Origin: Massilia rhizosphaerae
Lineage (GTDB): Bacteria > Pseudomonadota > Gammaproteobacteria > Burkholderiales > Burkholderiaceae_D
Reading direction: 5' to 3'
Assembly (NCBI RefSeq): GCF_016093545.1
Contig: NZ_JADKYX010000003.1
Location: 1-64,000, forward strand
DNA length: 64,000 bases
Part shown: piece after piece, positions 36,377 to 45,326 of the stretch
Position numbering within the stretch: position 1 is the stretch's first letter
Layout: every line of letters begins with the position of its first letter
Position numbers and translations under genes: made by a program
Notes under the pieces: generated by a model
Told to the model about the DNA's origin: nothing
Database searches by the model: none
What the model saw: the letters and a program-made list of their open reading frames with translations, nothing else

Positions 36377-37414
36377 ATGCAAGCGAACGCAATGGCCGTT
36401 CCGAGGTTACTCCCAGCGGTCATTGCAATGCTGGCAATGATGGCGGGGTGCAGTACCACGGACCAGAACGGCGAGCACAAAAGCCTGATCCCCCTGCCGT
36501 GGAAGCACAAGATCACCCGCGTCGACCCGACGCTTCCGAACCTGCCCCCGGCCGGTTCCGGCCGCGGCGGCTACTACCAGGACGACGGTCCCGGCGCGAA
36601 TCCGCCGCCCGGCCTGATGGATACCCCCGACGCCGTCGTCAAGTACGAACCCTACGCCAAGTCCGCCAACAAGCCGTATTCCGTGTTCGGCCAGACGTAC
36701 GTCCCGCTCGTCAACGACGAACCGTTCTCCCAGCGGGGCATTGCCAGCTGGTATGGCGTGAAGTTCCACGGCCAGCGCACGTCGTCGGGCGAACCGTACG
36801 ACATGTACAAGATGACGGCCGCGCATCCGACCTTGCCCATCCCGTCGTATGCGCGCATCACGAACCTGCAAAATGGCAAGTCCGTCGTCGTGCGCATCAA
36901 CGACCGCGGACCGTTCCATTCCGACCGCATCGTCGACGTCTCCTACACGGCGGCCCTCAAGCTGGGCCTGCTGGGCAAGGGCAGCAACGAAGTCCAGATC
37001 GACCGCCTGTTCCCCGGCGACGAGATGCAGCTCGCGTCCGACCGCCGCGCCGCCGCATCCGCGGCGCAGGCCGCGCCGGCGCCGCCCGCCATTGCGGCCC
37101 TCATGCTGGAAGACCGCGCTGATACGGACGGCGCCGCCGTCGCGCGCGCGCCAGAGCCGCCCCCGGCGTCCGACAAGGCGGCGCTCAAGTCCGGCTTCTA
37201 CCTGCAGCTGGGGGCCTACGGCCGCGCCGGCCGGGCAGAGGAGATCAGCGAAAGGCTCAAGCAATCCGGCGTCGACCTGGCCGTCGAAGTCGTGCGCGCC
37301 GGCCGCGTCGACCGCCTCTATGGCGGGCCTTTCGAAACCCGCGCCCTGGCACAGGAAGCGGCGCGCGAACTGCCGGCCGGACTCGGCCTGAAACCCATCG
37401 TCGTTCGCCGTTGA
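36377..37414 (+). CDS. rlpA: RlpA-family septal lytic transglycosylase lipoprotein
   Basis: This 345-aa outer-membrane lipoprotein has lipobox LAMMAGC, with the modified Cys near residue 25. A double-psi barrel is at about 115-215: FSQRGIASWYGVKFHGQRT, NLQNGKSVVVRINDRGPF, with the catalytic-type Asp in NDRGPF. A C-terminal SPOR domain (about 265-345, GFYLQLGAYGRAGRAEE) binds denuded septal glycan. It ends the rod-shape operon. ATG 36392 is an alternative start. Confidence 0.93.
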   Translation: MQANAMAVPRLLPAVIAMLAMMAGCSTTDQNGEHKSLIPLPWKHKITRVDPTLPNLPPAGSGRGGYYQDDGPGANPPPGLMDTPDAVVKYEPYAKSANKPYSVFGQTYVPLVNDEPFSQRGIASWYGVKFHGQRTSSGEPYDMYKMTAAHPTLPIPSYARITNLQNGKSVVVRINDRGPFHSDRIVDVSYTAALKLGLLGKGSNEVQIDRLFPGDEMQLASDRRAAASAAQAAPAPPAIAALMLEDRADTDGAAVARAPEPPPASDKAALKSGFYLQLGAYGRAGRAEEISERLKQSGVDLAVEVVRAGRVDRLYGGPFETRALAQEAARELPAGLGLKPIVVRR

Positions 37415-37431
37415 GCGGGCAGGGGCAGCGT

Positions 37432-38082
37432 TCACCCGGCGGACAACGTGCCGACGATGAGCATAAAACTTTTTGCCAGCATCGCCACCGTTGAGGCGTA
37501 CATCAGACAGACCGTAAGCAAGGCCAGTTCGATATAAGCGAACGGCGCAAACGACGTGGCCTTGTACGGCCTCCGGATGAAAAGGTTCTTGAGCCCTTGC
37601 CGCGGCAAATGGTAAATCAGTTGTTCGATGCTGAGTTGGCGGATCACCCGGATGACGGCGATCGGCGTTGCGATCGCGAACATGGGCACGAGGACATATG
37701 GGACCAAGGCATGCTGGTCTCGGCGAAGCGCCGGTTCCACCTCATCCACGAATACTTTCGCGCTCGCGATGAAGGCCGCTTGTGAAAAATAAGCGATGCC
37801 GATGAACGCGATCCCCCAGCTGCCCAGAAAGATGAGAAGGCGGATGTTGGCCTTGCGCCAGCGAGGGCTGTATTTGCTGTATGAGCGCTGGGTTTCGATC
37901 GCGATCATCAGGAAGATCGCCGTCAGCGCGGACAGGCTCCAGTCGAAGTAGGCATTCCCGGTCTTTGCGACAAGAAGAGCGAGGAGCAGCCCGATGCCGC
38001 GGCTGGTGTATTTCCAGATGAGTCGGCGGTCTTCAGGCAAATCAGCCCAGTACGGCTCCGTGATTCCGTGGCACCTTTTCAT
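37432..38082 (-). CDS. Predicted membrane protein of unknown function
   Basis: This 216-aa protein was not recognised. At least four hydrophobic segments are visible (about 28-60, 82-105, 125-145 and 180-212), separated by basic loops such as QRSYSKYSPRWRKAN. Its base composition is visibly AT-richer than its neighbours, as is the region upstream. It sits convergent to rlpA, and probably arrived by transfer together with the flanking AT-rich DNA; that is inference. Confidence 0.65.
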   Translation of the reverse strand: MKRCHGITEPYWADLPEDRRLIWKYTSRGIGLLLALLVAKTGNAYFDWSLSALTAIFLMIAIETQRSYSKYSPRWRKANIRLLIFLGSWGIAFIGIAYFSQAAFIASAKVFVDEVEPALRRDQHALVPYVLVPMFAIATPIAVIRVIRQLSIEQLIYHLPRQGLKNLFIRRPYKATSFAPFAYIELALLTVCLMYASTVAMLAKSFMLIVGTLSAG

Positions 38083-38644
38083 CAGGTTCTCCGCCTATCG
38101 CATTATTTCCGTATAGAAACTTCTCGCCAGTATAGCTGTTGTCGGATTCCGATGTGTCATCCTCAACGTTTTCCGGTGATCGAACCACCGTGCAGTCAGC
38201 CTTTGGTGAAACGGGCTTGGCGCCGAACGGCGCGACGTTTGACATTTCCTTTAGTTCGCATAGACATCAGATGTCTGATCTAATTGAGGTTAGATTTCCT
38301 CTGTTTGTCGACTATCCTCTATGTCACATGCTATTTCTCAAGGAAAACTTGTCTTGGAGCGTGGGTTGCGATGTTCTTCGTCATCAGATGTCAGACATCC
38401 GCAACAGTTTTTTTGCTTGCTATACGCTACCATTTTTTGCATGAGCGAATACAATTAAAACTAAACATTAAATGGAAGGTTTTACGTAAACGCCATATAA
38501 ACGGGAAGGTTACTACGATGTTTGCGCATAACATTCTTGTTTGCGCGATTGACACCATTAACATTGTGCTCCTACACTGATTTTGCCAACGATCGAGCCC
38601 GCCTACCGGGACGTCCTTGGCACAGAAAAACACAGGAGACAGTA
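38083..38644. promoter_or_regulatory. AT-rich intergenic region upstream of the TonB receptor
   Basis: About 560 bp with no convincing gene; short frames here have no ribosome site or family resemblance. It carries two related palindromic motifs: AGACATCAGATGTCT (38262-38276) and CATCAGATGTCAGACAT (38382-38398), about 120 bp apart and sharing CATCAGATGTC. They may be operators for a regulator encoded elsewhere. A sigma-70 promoter follows at 38549-38578. Confidence 0.5.
38549..38578 (+). promoter_or_regulatory. Sigma-70 promoter of the TonB receptor gene
   Basis: TTGACA (38549-38554) and TACACT (38573-38578) with an 18-bp spacer, in AT-rich DNA 67 bp before the receptor ATG. This is a consensus -35 and a near-consensus -10, the clearest promoter in the window. 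Transcription would start near 38585. Confidence 0.7.
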
Positions 38645-41600
38645 ATGATCGAGAAGTCCGTACAGCGGCGCCGCCAGCGCCGGCAAGTCGTGCTTGGCCT
38701 GAGCGTACTCGCCGGCCTCATCCAGCAAGCCTATGCGCAGGAAACCGCAGCGCCAGCCCAGGACGCATCCGCCCAGGTCGCACCAACCGTCCAGGCCGAT
38801 ACTGCCGTCGTCAAGGTGACCGGCTACCGCGCCAGTCTGTTGTCGTCGGCCAAGGACAAGAAGGAAGCCGTCGGCTTCCAGGACACCATCAGCGCCGAAG
38901 ACATCGGTAAATTCCCCGACAAGAACATCGCCGAATCGCTGAGCCGCGTGCCGGGCGTGCAGATCGCCCGCGACGTGACGGGCGAGGGCATGAACATCCA
39001 GATCCGCGGCCTGGGGTCGAGCTTCACCAAGATCCTGCTGAACAATGCGCAGATGGCCGTGGCGTCGTCCGGTCCGATCGACGGCGCGAACACGAACCGC
39101 GAGATCGACCTCGACCTGCTGCCGACCGATCTGTTCACCAAGCTGACCGTCAGCAAGAGCCCGACGGCCGACATGATCGAAGGCGGCGCGGCCGGCGTCG
39201 TCAATATGCGCAGCGCCCGTCCGTTCGACAATCCGGGCACGCACGTGTCGTACAGCGGCACGATGCAGAAGCAGCAGATCGCCGACGGCGTCGGCGGCCG
39301 CGGTTCCATCGTTGCGAGCAAGACGTGGGGCGACAAGTTCGGCATCCTGGCCGGCATCGCCGTCAACCGCCAGAAGTCGCGCACGCGGGGCTACGAAACG
39401 GTGGGCCTGACGAATCCGAACCTGTCGGCCGCGCAGAGCTCGTCGCCTACGCGCAACCACACGGGTGGCGGCAACTGGACCATTCCGGCCACCGTGCCGG
39501 CCGGCGCCGGCGCGGGCCTCGTGGCCGGCACGCCTGTCAACGAGGCGTTCCTGCTGGCGAACAACCCGGGCATGACGATCGACCAGATCGACAACGCCCT
39601 GCTGCCGCGCCTGGGCCGCTTCATGGATTACTTCGGCACGCGCGACAAGGGCTCGGCCATCCTCAGCGCGGAATGGCGTCCGTTGGACAACCTGCATTTC
39701 TACGTCGATACGCTGTACAGCAAGAAGGACGACGACATGCAGCGCATCGCCTATACGTGGGCGGTCCGCAACAGCGCCGAGATTCCGTTGAACATGCAGG
39801 TCGACAAGGGCGACTGCAGCGACGGTTGCACGGTCACGTCGGGCACGTTCGCCAACTCGAGCTATTTCATCGAATTCGGCCCGCGCCGCGACCGCACCGA
39901 CCTCAAGGGCATCAATCCGGGCATGGAGTGGAAGATCACCCCGACCCTGAAGCTGGATGCCCAGGCAAACGCCACCAAGTCGTCGTTCCGGCACGAGGCG
40001 CCGACCGTCATGCCGATCACGGCGGCGGGCAGCGGCCTCGTCACCACCTTCCAGAACAACGGCGGCGTGCCGAGCATCACATTCAACCAGGACGTCAACG
40101 ACCCGGCCAACTTCGTCTGGGCCGGCGGCCGCGTCAACATCCAGAACGAGCTGCGCGAGACGAGCACGAAGGGCTTTCATACGGACCTGACCTGGGGCGA
40201 CGCCAAGTTCAGCGTGAAGGCCGGTCTCGCCTACGACGACATCGACCGCCGCATCCGCGGCCAGGACAACTCGGCCGCATGGCAGGCCGCCGTCTGCGGC
40301 AACAATCCGAGCGTCTTCCTGCAGGGGCCGAACGGCGCGCCGCCGTGCAACGGCGCCAGCACGCCGGGCGCCAGCGCCAGCGCGCTGTATCCGGGCTACG
40401 GCACCGGCTACACGGCGGGCCAGACCGCGCCGCTGACGTACCAGGGTTCGCTGATCCCGCTGAACAAGCTGTCGAGCTACCTGGTGCAGGGTCCGTACGG
40501 CCGCCTCGTCGTCGACTGGGACCGCTTCCGCAAGGATTCGAACTACGACGCCTACAACGCGAGCGCACCGGATTCCACGAGCTCCTCGACGGGCGCCAGC
40601 TCGGGCTATGTGCGCGAAAAATCGACCGGCTTCTACACCGAACTCAGCGGCGAGACCAAGCTGGGGAGCTTCCCGGTCCGCTACAACGCCGGCGTACGCT
40701 ATGTCCGCACGAAGCAGGACGTGGGCTCCCTGAACTCGTTCAGCGATCCGCGCAACGCCGGCTTGACGCAGAACGGTTCCAAGTACCCGAACCAGACCGA
40801 GTGGGTCTACCAGGACACCACCTACAACAACACGCTGCCGTCGGCCACCGCGGCCATCACGCTGCGCAAGGACGTCGTGGCCCGCGTCGCCCTGTCGAAG
40901 ACGATGACCCGCGCGAATCCGAACTCGCTGCGTCCGGGCATCAACTTCAGCGGCACGTCGGCCGACGTCGGCACCATCGGCAGCCCGGGACTCAAGCCCT
41001 ACCTGTCGAACAATATCGACCTGGGTATCGACTGGTACACGGGACGGGAAGGCTACGTCAGCCTGACCGTGTTCCAGAAGAAGGTGAAGGGCTTCACGGT
41101 CGTCGACAACCTGACGATGCCGTTCAACGCGCTGGCCGCCTACGGCATCACCTACAACAACCTGGTGCCGATCCAGCAGGTGGCGATCAATGCGCGCGGC
41201 GGCCCGGACGTGGCGACCGTGGTGATGAGCCAGGAGCGCAACGCCGGCGGCATCCTGACCGTGCGCGGCCTGGAGATCGGCTGGGTCCAGCCGCTCGACA
41301 AGCTGCTGCCGATCCGCGGCTTCGGCTTCAGCGAGACGGCCACCCTGATCAACCAGAGCGCCAGCGGCGAGGGCACGAACGGCTTCGTCGCCCTGAACGT
41401 GCCCAAGAAGAGCAATAACTTCGGCTTCTACTACGAGAACCACGGCTACATGGCGCGCATCTCGCACCAGTACCAGCAGGGCAGCCAGGCGTCCTCGGCG
41501 AACCAGTTCGGCGTGATCCCGGCGGCGCTGTACGGCCGGACCTACAAGCAGGCCGACTTCTCGTCCAGCGTGGACCTGGAAGAAGTGCTGGGCCGCGACA

Positions 41601-41737
41601 ACTGGCCGACGATCACGTTCGACATCGTCAACCTGAACAAGGCCAAGCGCGAGTCCTACTTCCAGTTCCCGAACGCGGCGTTCAGCTCGTACGACCCGGG
41701 CCGTACCTTCCAGCTGGGCATCCGCGGCAAGTTCTGA
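38645..41737 (+). CDS. TonB-dependent receptor (Xanthomonas/Caulobacter type)
   Basis: This 1030-aa outer-membrane receptor has a signal peptide ending AQA/YAQ near residue 30, a plug domain with FPDKNIAESLSRVPGVQIARD and IRGLGSSFTKILLNNAQM, and a 22-strand-type barrel ending in the C-terminal aromatic signal TFQLGIRGKF. The plug pattern belongs to the group often used for oligosaccharides and other large substrates. No substrate enzymes or TonB/ExbB genes are adjacent, so the ligand is unknown. ATG 38645 has AGGAGACAGTA upstream. Confidence 0.93.
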   Translation: MIEKSVQRRRQRRQVVLGLSVLAGLIQQAYAQETAAPAQDASAQVAPTVQADTAVVKVTGYRASLLSSAKDKKEAVGFQDTISAEDIGKFPDKNIAESLSRVPGVQIARDVTGEGMNIQIRGLGSSFTKILLNNAQMAVASSGPIDGANTNREIDLDLLPTDLFTKLTVSKSPTADMIEGGAAGVVNMRSARPFDNPGTHVSYSGTMQKQQIADGVGGRGSIVASKTWGDKFGILAGIAVNRQKSRTRGYETVGLTNPNLSAAQSSSPTRNHTGGGNWTIPATVPAGAGAGLVAGTPVNEAFLLANNPGMTIDQIDNALLPRLGRFMDYFGTRDKGSAILSAEWRPLDNLHFYVDTLYSKKDDDMQRIAYTWAVRNSAEIPLNMQVDKGDCSDGCTVTSGTFANSSYFIEFGPRRDRTDLKGINPGMEWKITPTLKLDAQANATKSSFRHEAPTVMPITAAGSGLVTTFQNNGGVPSITFNQDVNDPANFVWAGGRVNIQNELRETSTKGFHTDLTWGDAKFSVKAGLAYDDIDRRIRGQDNSAAWQAAVCGNNPSVFLQGPNGAPPCNGASTPGASASALYPGYGTGYTAGQTAPLTYQGSLIPLNKLSSYLVQGPYGRLVVDWDRFRKDSNYDAYNASAPDSTSSSTGASSGYVREKSTGFYTELSGETKLGSFPVRYNAGVRYVRTKQDVGSLNSFSDPRNAGLTQNGSKYPNQTEWVYQDTTYNNTLPSATAAITLRKDVVARVALSKTMTRANPNSLRPGINFSGTSADVGTIGSPGLKPYLSNNIDLGIDWYTGREGYVSLTVFQKKVKGFTVVDNLTMPFNALAAYGITYNNLVPIQQVAINARGGPDVATVVMSQERNAGGILTVRGLEIGWVQPLDKLLPIRGFGFSETATLINQSASGEGTNGFVALNVPKKSNNFGFYYENHGYMARISHQYQQGSQASSANQFGVIPAALYGRTYKQADFSSSVDLEEVLGRDNWPTITFDIVNLNKAKRESYFQFPNAAFSSYDPGRTFQLGIRGKF

Positions 41738-41767
41738 TCGCATCGATCGCTCCTTTACGTCCCCTGT

Positions 41768-41820
41768 CCCCGCTTTCGACCGGCATGCTGCGCGCCGGTT
41801 GCGAGCGGGGCTTTTTCTTT
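41768..41820 (+). terminator. Intrinsic terminator after the TonB receptor
   Basis: CCCCGCT (41768-41774) pairs with AGCGGGG (41804-41810), and an inner CCGGC/GCCGG extends the stem across a small bulge. A T-rich tail CTTTTTCTTTT follows. It lies 30 bp after the receptor stop. Confidence 0.8.
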
Positions 41821-41925
41821 TGCGCTAGCTCACACCGCTTCGATTTCCCCTCCGAGATCCGGAACCGCCGATCCGGCAGCCGGTCGAACCGCACATCAAC
41901 GTAACGACCCGAGGGGAGCGAGGGC

Positions 41926-42984
41926 ATGGGGACACGACTCATGGAGCTGGTCGAACGCTTCGGCGGCCGGCTGGAAGGCGATCCGGACATCGAAGTCACG
42001 CGTATCGCCCCGCTGGACCGCGCGGGTGCCGCGGACATCAGCTTTCTCAGCAACAGCCGGCTGCGGGCCGCGGCCGCGCACAGCCGGGCGGCGGCGCTGA
42101 TCCTGTCGCCGCTCGACGAGCCGGACGTCGCCGCCGGCTACGCCGGCGCGCGCATCGTCACGAGCAACCCGTACGCCTATTTCGCCCGCACGGCGCAATA
42201 CCTGTGCGGACCGGCCGCCGGGCCCGCGCCGGGCATCCACCCGTCGGCCGTCGTGCACGCGGGCGCGCGCGTGGACCCGACCGCCAGCATCGGTCCGCAC
42301 GTCACGGTGGAGGCGGGCGCGGTCGTCGGGCCCCGCGTGGTCATCGACGCCGGTTGCTACGTCGGGCGAGAGGCCGCGGTGGGCGAGGGCACGCACTTCT
42401 TCGCCAACGTGACCTTCCACGCGCGCTGCGTCATCGGCGCGCGCGGCATCGTCCATTCCGGCGCCGTGATCGGCGGCGACGGCTTCGGGTTCGCCGTGGA
42501 CGGCGGCGTCTACATCAAGATCCCGCAGACGGGGCGCGTGGTGATCGGCGACGACGTCGACATCGGCACGAACACGGCGATCGACCGCGGCGCGCTGGAC
42601 GACACCGTGATCGAGGACGGGGTAAAGCTCGACAACCTGATCCAGATCGGCCACAACTGCCGCATCGGCGCGCACACGGCGATGGCCGGCTGCGTGGGCG
42701 TGGCCGGCAGCGCCAACATCGGCCGCCACTGCACGTTCGGCGGCGCCGCGATGATCAACGGCCACATCGACATCGTCGACAACGTCCACGTCACGGCGGG
42801 CACGCTGGTCCCGAACTCGATCATGGAGCCGGGCCGCTACACGGGCTTTTATCCGATGGCGCCCAACGCGGAGTGGGAGCGCAACGCGGCGCTGCTGCGC
42901 AATCTGTCGGCGATGCGGGACAAGATCAAGGCCCTCGAGCGGGCGGTGAAGGCGTTGAGCGGGGAGGCGGAGCGGACAGGGTAG
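41926..42984 (+). CDS. lpxD: LpxD-like UDP-3-O-acylglucosamine N-acyltransferase
   Basis: This 352-aa left-handed beta-helix acyltransferase would add the N-linked acyl chain during lipid A synthesis. The N-terminal domain has DISFLSNSRLRAAA. Hexapeptide repeats run from about 105 to 320, with the catalytic-type histidine in LIQIGHNCRIGAHTAMAGC and FAVDGGVYIKIPQTG. It stands alone here rather than in the usual bamA–lpxD–fabZ–lpxA cluster, so it may be a second copy. The start may be ATG 41926 or 41941. Confidence 0.85.
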   Translation: MGTRLMELVERFGGRLEGDPDIEVTRIAPLDRAGAADISFLSNSRLRAAAAHSRAAALILSPLDEPDVAAGYAGARIVTSNPYAYFARTAQYLCGPAAGPAPGIHPSAVVHAGARVDPTASIGPHVTVEAGAVVGPRVVIDAGCYVGREAAVGEGTHFFANVTFHARCVIGARGIVHSGAVIGGDGFGFAVDGGVYIKIPQTGRVVIGDDVDIGTNTAIDRGALDDTVIEDGVKLDNLIQIGHNCRIGAHTAMAGCVGVAGSANIGRHCTFGGAAMINGHIDIVDNVHVTAGTLVPNSIMEPGRYTGFYPMAPNAEWERNAALLRNLSAMRDKIKALERAVKALSGEAERTG

Positions 42985-43018
42985 CCGCACGCGCGGCTGA
43001 CCCGGGCGCGCCGCATCG

Positions 43019-43906
43019 TCAGCGTGCCATGACCTGTCGATAGTGCCGCGGCGAGATGCCCATCGCCGCGCGGAAGCGATGCCCGAGATGCGACAGGTCG
43101 GCATAGCCGCAGAGGTCGGCAATCTGCTGCAAAGGCAAGGTCGTCGTCTTCAGCAGCGTGCGGGCCAGTTCGATGCGGCGCTGGGCGATCCAGGCCGACG
43201 GGGGCATGCCGAACGACACGCGGAACATGCGCGCCAGGTGGAACTCCGACAGACAGGCCAGCTGCGCCAGCATGCCCAGCGTAATCGGCTGTGCCAGATT
43301 CGCTTCGATGTAGTCGGCGAGCCGGCGGCGCATCAGGGGCGCCAGGCCGCCCTTGAGCCGCGGCGCGCGCCGCGGGACGCCTTGCGAGCGCAGCAGTTCG
43401 CTCAATGTGTCGTGCGTGATCTCGTTGGCGCGCACCAGATTGTCAGGGTCGTCCCAGGGCGTACCGACCAACGCCTGGCACAGCCGCAGCAAGCCGTCGT
43501 TTTCGAAGTAGGTGCGGTCGGCAAGGGTGATCTCGCGCGGCTCGCGGTCCAGTTCCACGACCGCCCGGCGCGTGAAATGCTCCGGCATGAAGTAGACGTG
43601 CAGCAGCCGCAAATGGTCGCGCACCACCCATTCCGATTCGTGATCGTCCGGCAGCGTGCACAGGCGCAGCGGCGCGCCATACTGCCTGGGCGCGCCGCTG
43701 CGCTCGGTGCGGTAGCCGCCTCCCAGGTAGCAGGAGAGCGTATGGTGGCCGGGCCGGGCATACACCGTCAGCGCTTCGTCGGTGTCGCGCTGCCAGATGG
43801 CCGCCGCCATGCCGTCGCCCAGCCACACGAAACGCTCGAGGGTGGCGTCGGTGCCGCACATGGTGTCGAACACGGCGTGCGAAATGGGAGCGGGACGGGC
43901 GTGCAT
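43019..43906 (-). CDS. AraC-family transcriptional regulator
   Basis: This 295-aa protein has a variable N-terminal ligand-type domain (about 1-180) and two C-terminal helix-turn-helix motifs (about 195-295): LGMLAQLACLSEFHLARMFR and LQQIADLCGYADLSHLGHRF, followed by GISPRHYRQ. It is divergent from an EamA transporter gene 101 bp away, which is the likeliest target. Confidence 0.9.
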   Translation of the reverse strand: MHARPAPISHAVFDTMCGTDATLERFVWLGDGMAAAIWQRDTDEALTVYARPGHHTLSCYLGGGYRTERSGAPRQYGAPLRLCTLPDDHESEWVVRDHLRLLHVYFMPEHFTRRAVVELDREPREITLADRTYFENDGLLRLCQALVGTPWDDPDNLVRANEITHDTLSELLRSQGVPRRAPRLKGGLAPLMRRRLADYIEANLAQPITLGMLAQLACLSEFHLARMFRVSFGMPPSAWIAQRRIELARTLLKTTTLPLQQIADLCGYADLSHLGHRFRAAMGISPRHYRQVMAR

Positions 43907-44006
43907 GGGAAAAGTCTAGCATGGGTCCTCGACCCGTACCGACAGGGCATCGAAAGTGCGCAAGACCAGACAAGTTGGCGCCGGCGGCCGCGCCGATCAT
44001 GTCGGC

Positions 44007-44927
44007 ATGAATACTTTTCTTTATCTGCTCACCGTCGTCATCTGGGGCACGACCTGGATCGCGATCAAATTCCAGCTCGGCGTCGTCGCGGCGCCGGTGT
44101 CGATTGCCTATCGGTTCTGGATCGCTGCCGCCGTCCTGTTCCTGTTCCTGCTCGGCACGCGCCGGCCCGTGTGGCCGCCGCGCGAGGCATGGCGCTATCT
44201 GCTTGCCCAAGGCATTTCTCTGTTCTGCTGCAATTTCCTGTGCTTCTATTACGCCAGCCAATGGGTCCCCAGCGGCCTGGTGGCCGTCGTCTTTTCGACG
44301 GCGCCCATCTGGAACGCGGTCAACCAGCGCCTCTTCATGCACCGTCCGATACGGCGCGAGGTGCTGATCGGTTCCCTGCTCGGCCTGGCGGGCATCGGGC
44401 TGCTGTTCCTGCCGCAGATGCGGGGCCACTGGAGCGACCATGGCATGCTGCTGGGGTTGGCGCTGGCACTGTTGGGCACGGTGTGTTTTTCGACGGGCAA
44501 TCTGCTGTCGAGCCGGATGCAGGCACTCGGCCTGACCCCGTTGCTGACCAATACCTGGGCCATGCTGATCGGCTCGACCATCGTGGGCGGCGGCGCCCTG
44601 TTGCTGGGCATGCCGTTCACGATCGACGCCAGTCCCCGATACCTGGGCGCGCTGGTCTACCTTGCCGTCCCCGGCTCCGTCATTGCCTTTACGGCTTATC
44701 TGGTGCTGGTCGGCCGCATCGGGCCCGACCGCGCGGCGTACTCGACCGTGCTGTTCCCCCTCGTGGCATTGACCGTGTCGACCCTGCTCGAGGGTTACCA
44801 CTGGACGTTGCCGGCCCTGGGCGGGGTTGCGCTGGTCCTCGGCGGCAACCTGCTCGCGTTCATGAAACCCGCCGCGGTCCGCGTGGCGCCGCCGGACGTG
44901 CCGACGTGCCGCAGTTCTCGGCCATGA
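44007..44927 (+). CDS. EamA-family (DMT) transporter
   Basis: This 306-aa membrane protein has ten predicted helices in two EamA repeats. It starts MNTFLYLLTVVIWGTTWIAIKF, with the WGTTW motif, and the second repeat has FSTGNLLSSRM and DRAAYSTVLFPLVAL. It probably exports an amino acid or other small metabolite; substrate unknown. ATG 44007 fits the family start; the frame is open to 43956. It faces the divergent AraC regulator. Confidence 0.88.
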   Translation: MNTFLYLLTVVIWGTTWIAIKFQLGVVAAPVSIAYRFWIAAAVLFLFLLGTRRPVWPPREAWRYLLAQGISLFCCNFLCFYYASQWVPSGLVAVVFSTAPIWNAVNQRLFMHRPIRREVLIGSLLGLAGIGLLFLPQMRGHWSDHGMLLGLALALLGTVCFSTGNLLSSRMQALGLTPLLTNTWAMLIGSTIVGGGALLLGMPFTIDASPRYLGALVYLAVPGSVIAFTAYLVLVGRIGPDRAAYSTVLFPLVALTVSTLLEGYHWTLPALGGVALVLGGNLLAFMKPAAVRVAPPDVPTCRSSRP

Positions 44928-44945
44928 CGGACAAGATTGACCTGC

Positions 44946-45314
44946 TTAGATGACGATCGTGCCTTGATGGTAAATTGCCTGCCACTGCCCGCCGCTGCGC
45001 CGCCACACGGTCAACCTGCGCGTGACGCGGTCCGGTTGGTGTAGCGTGTAGGTGAGCAGATAGTGATCGGCGCCGGCCGGCGCGACGTGGAAGTCTTCGG
45101 CGTGCCAATCGTCGGGCTGCGGATCGGCGGCGCGCTCGCGCAGCACGTCGAGCACGTATTGCCTGCCGTAGCGCCGGCCGGATGCGCCGACTTCCCAGAA
45201 TGTCGGTGCCGCGATGCGTTCGGCGGCGTGACCGGTGTGGAACAGCGGTTCGAGCCGGCGCAGTTCGTCGAGTATGCCCGTCAATTCGGGCGGCGTGACC
45301 AGTGCGGGTTCCAT
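44946..45314 (-). CDS. NTF2-like / DUF4440-type small protein
   Basis: This 122-aa protein has the cone-shaped NTF2-like (SnoaL/DUF4440) pattern. An N-terminal helix ELRRLEPLFHTG precedes FWEVGASGRRYGRQYVLDVL, and strands end in RRSGGQWQAIYHQGT. Function unknown; relatives range from enzymes to ligand-binding proteins. It is the last gene of the minus-strand run that begins with argS, 12 bp after the SPOR gene. Confidence 0.8.
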   Translation of the reverse strand: MEPALVTPPELTGILDELRRLEPLFHTGHAAERIAAPTFWEVGASGRRYGRQYVLDVLRERAADPQPDDWHAEDFHVAPAGADHYLLTYTLHQPDRVTRRLTVWRRSGGQWQAIYHQGTIVI

Positions 45315-45326
45315 GCGCCCTCCTGT

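Noticed and set aside
33184..36516. 1110-aa minus-strand frame opposite mrdA and rodA
   Set aside because: It is antisense to two intact, well-recognised genes, with compositionally biased sequence.
38139..38444. 101-aa plus-strand frame in the AT-rich gap
   Set aside because: There is no ribosome site, no family resemblance and a run of Phe/Cys residues. It overlaps the palindromic motifs and is more likely non-coding.
38603..41743. 1046-aa minus-strand frame opposite the TonB receptor
   Set aside because: It is antisense to a full-length receptor with an intact plug and C-terminal signal; no domains were seen.
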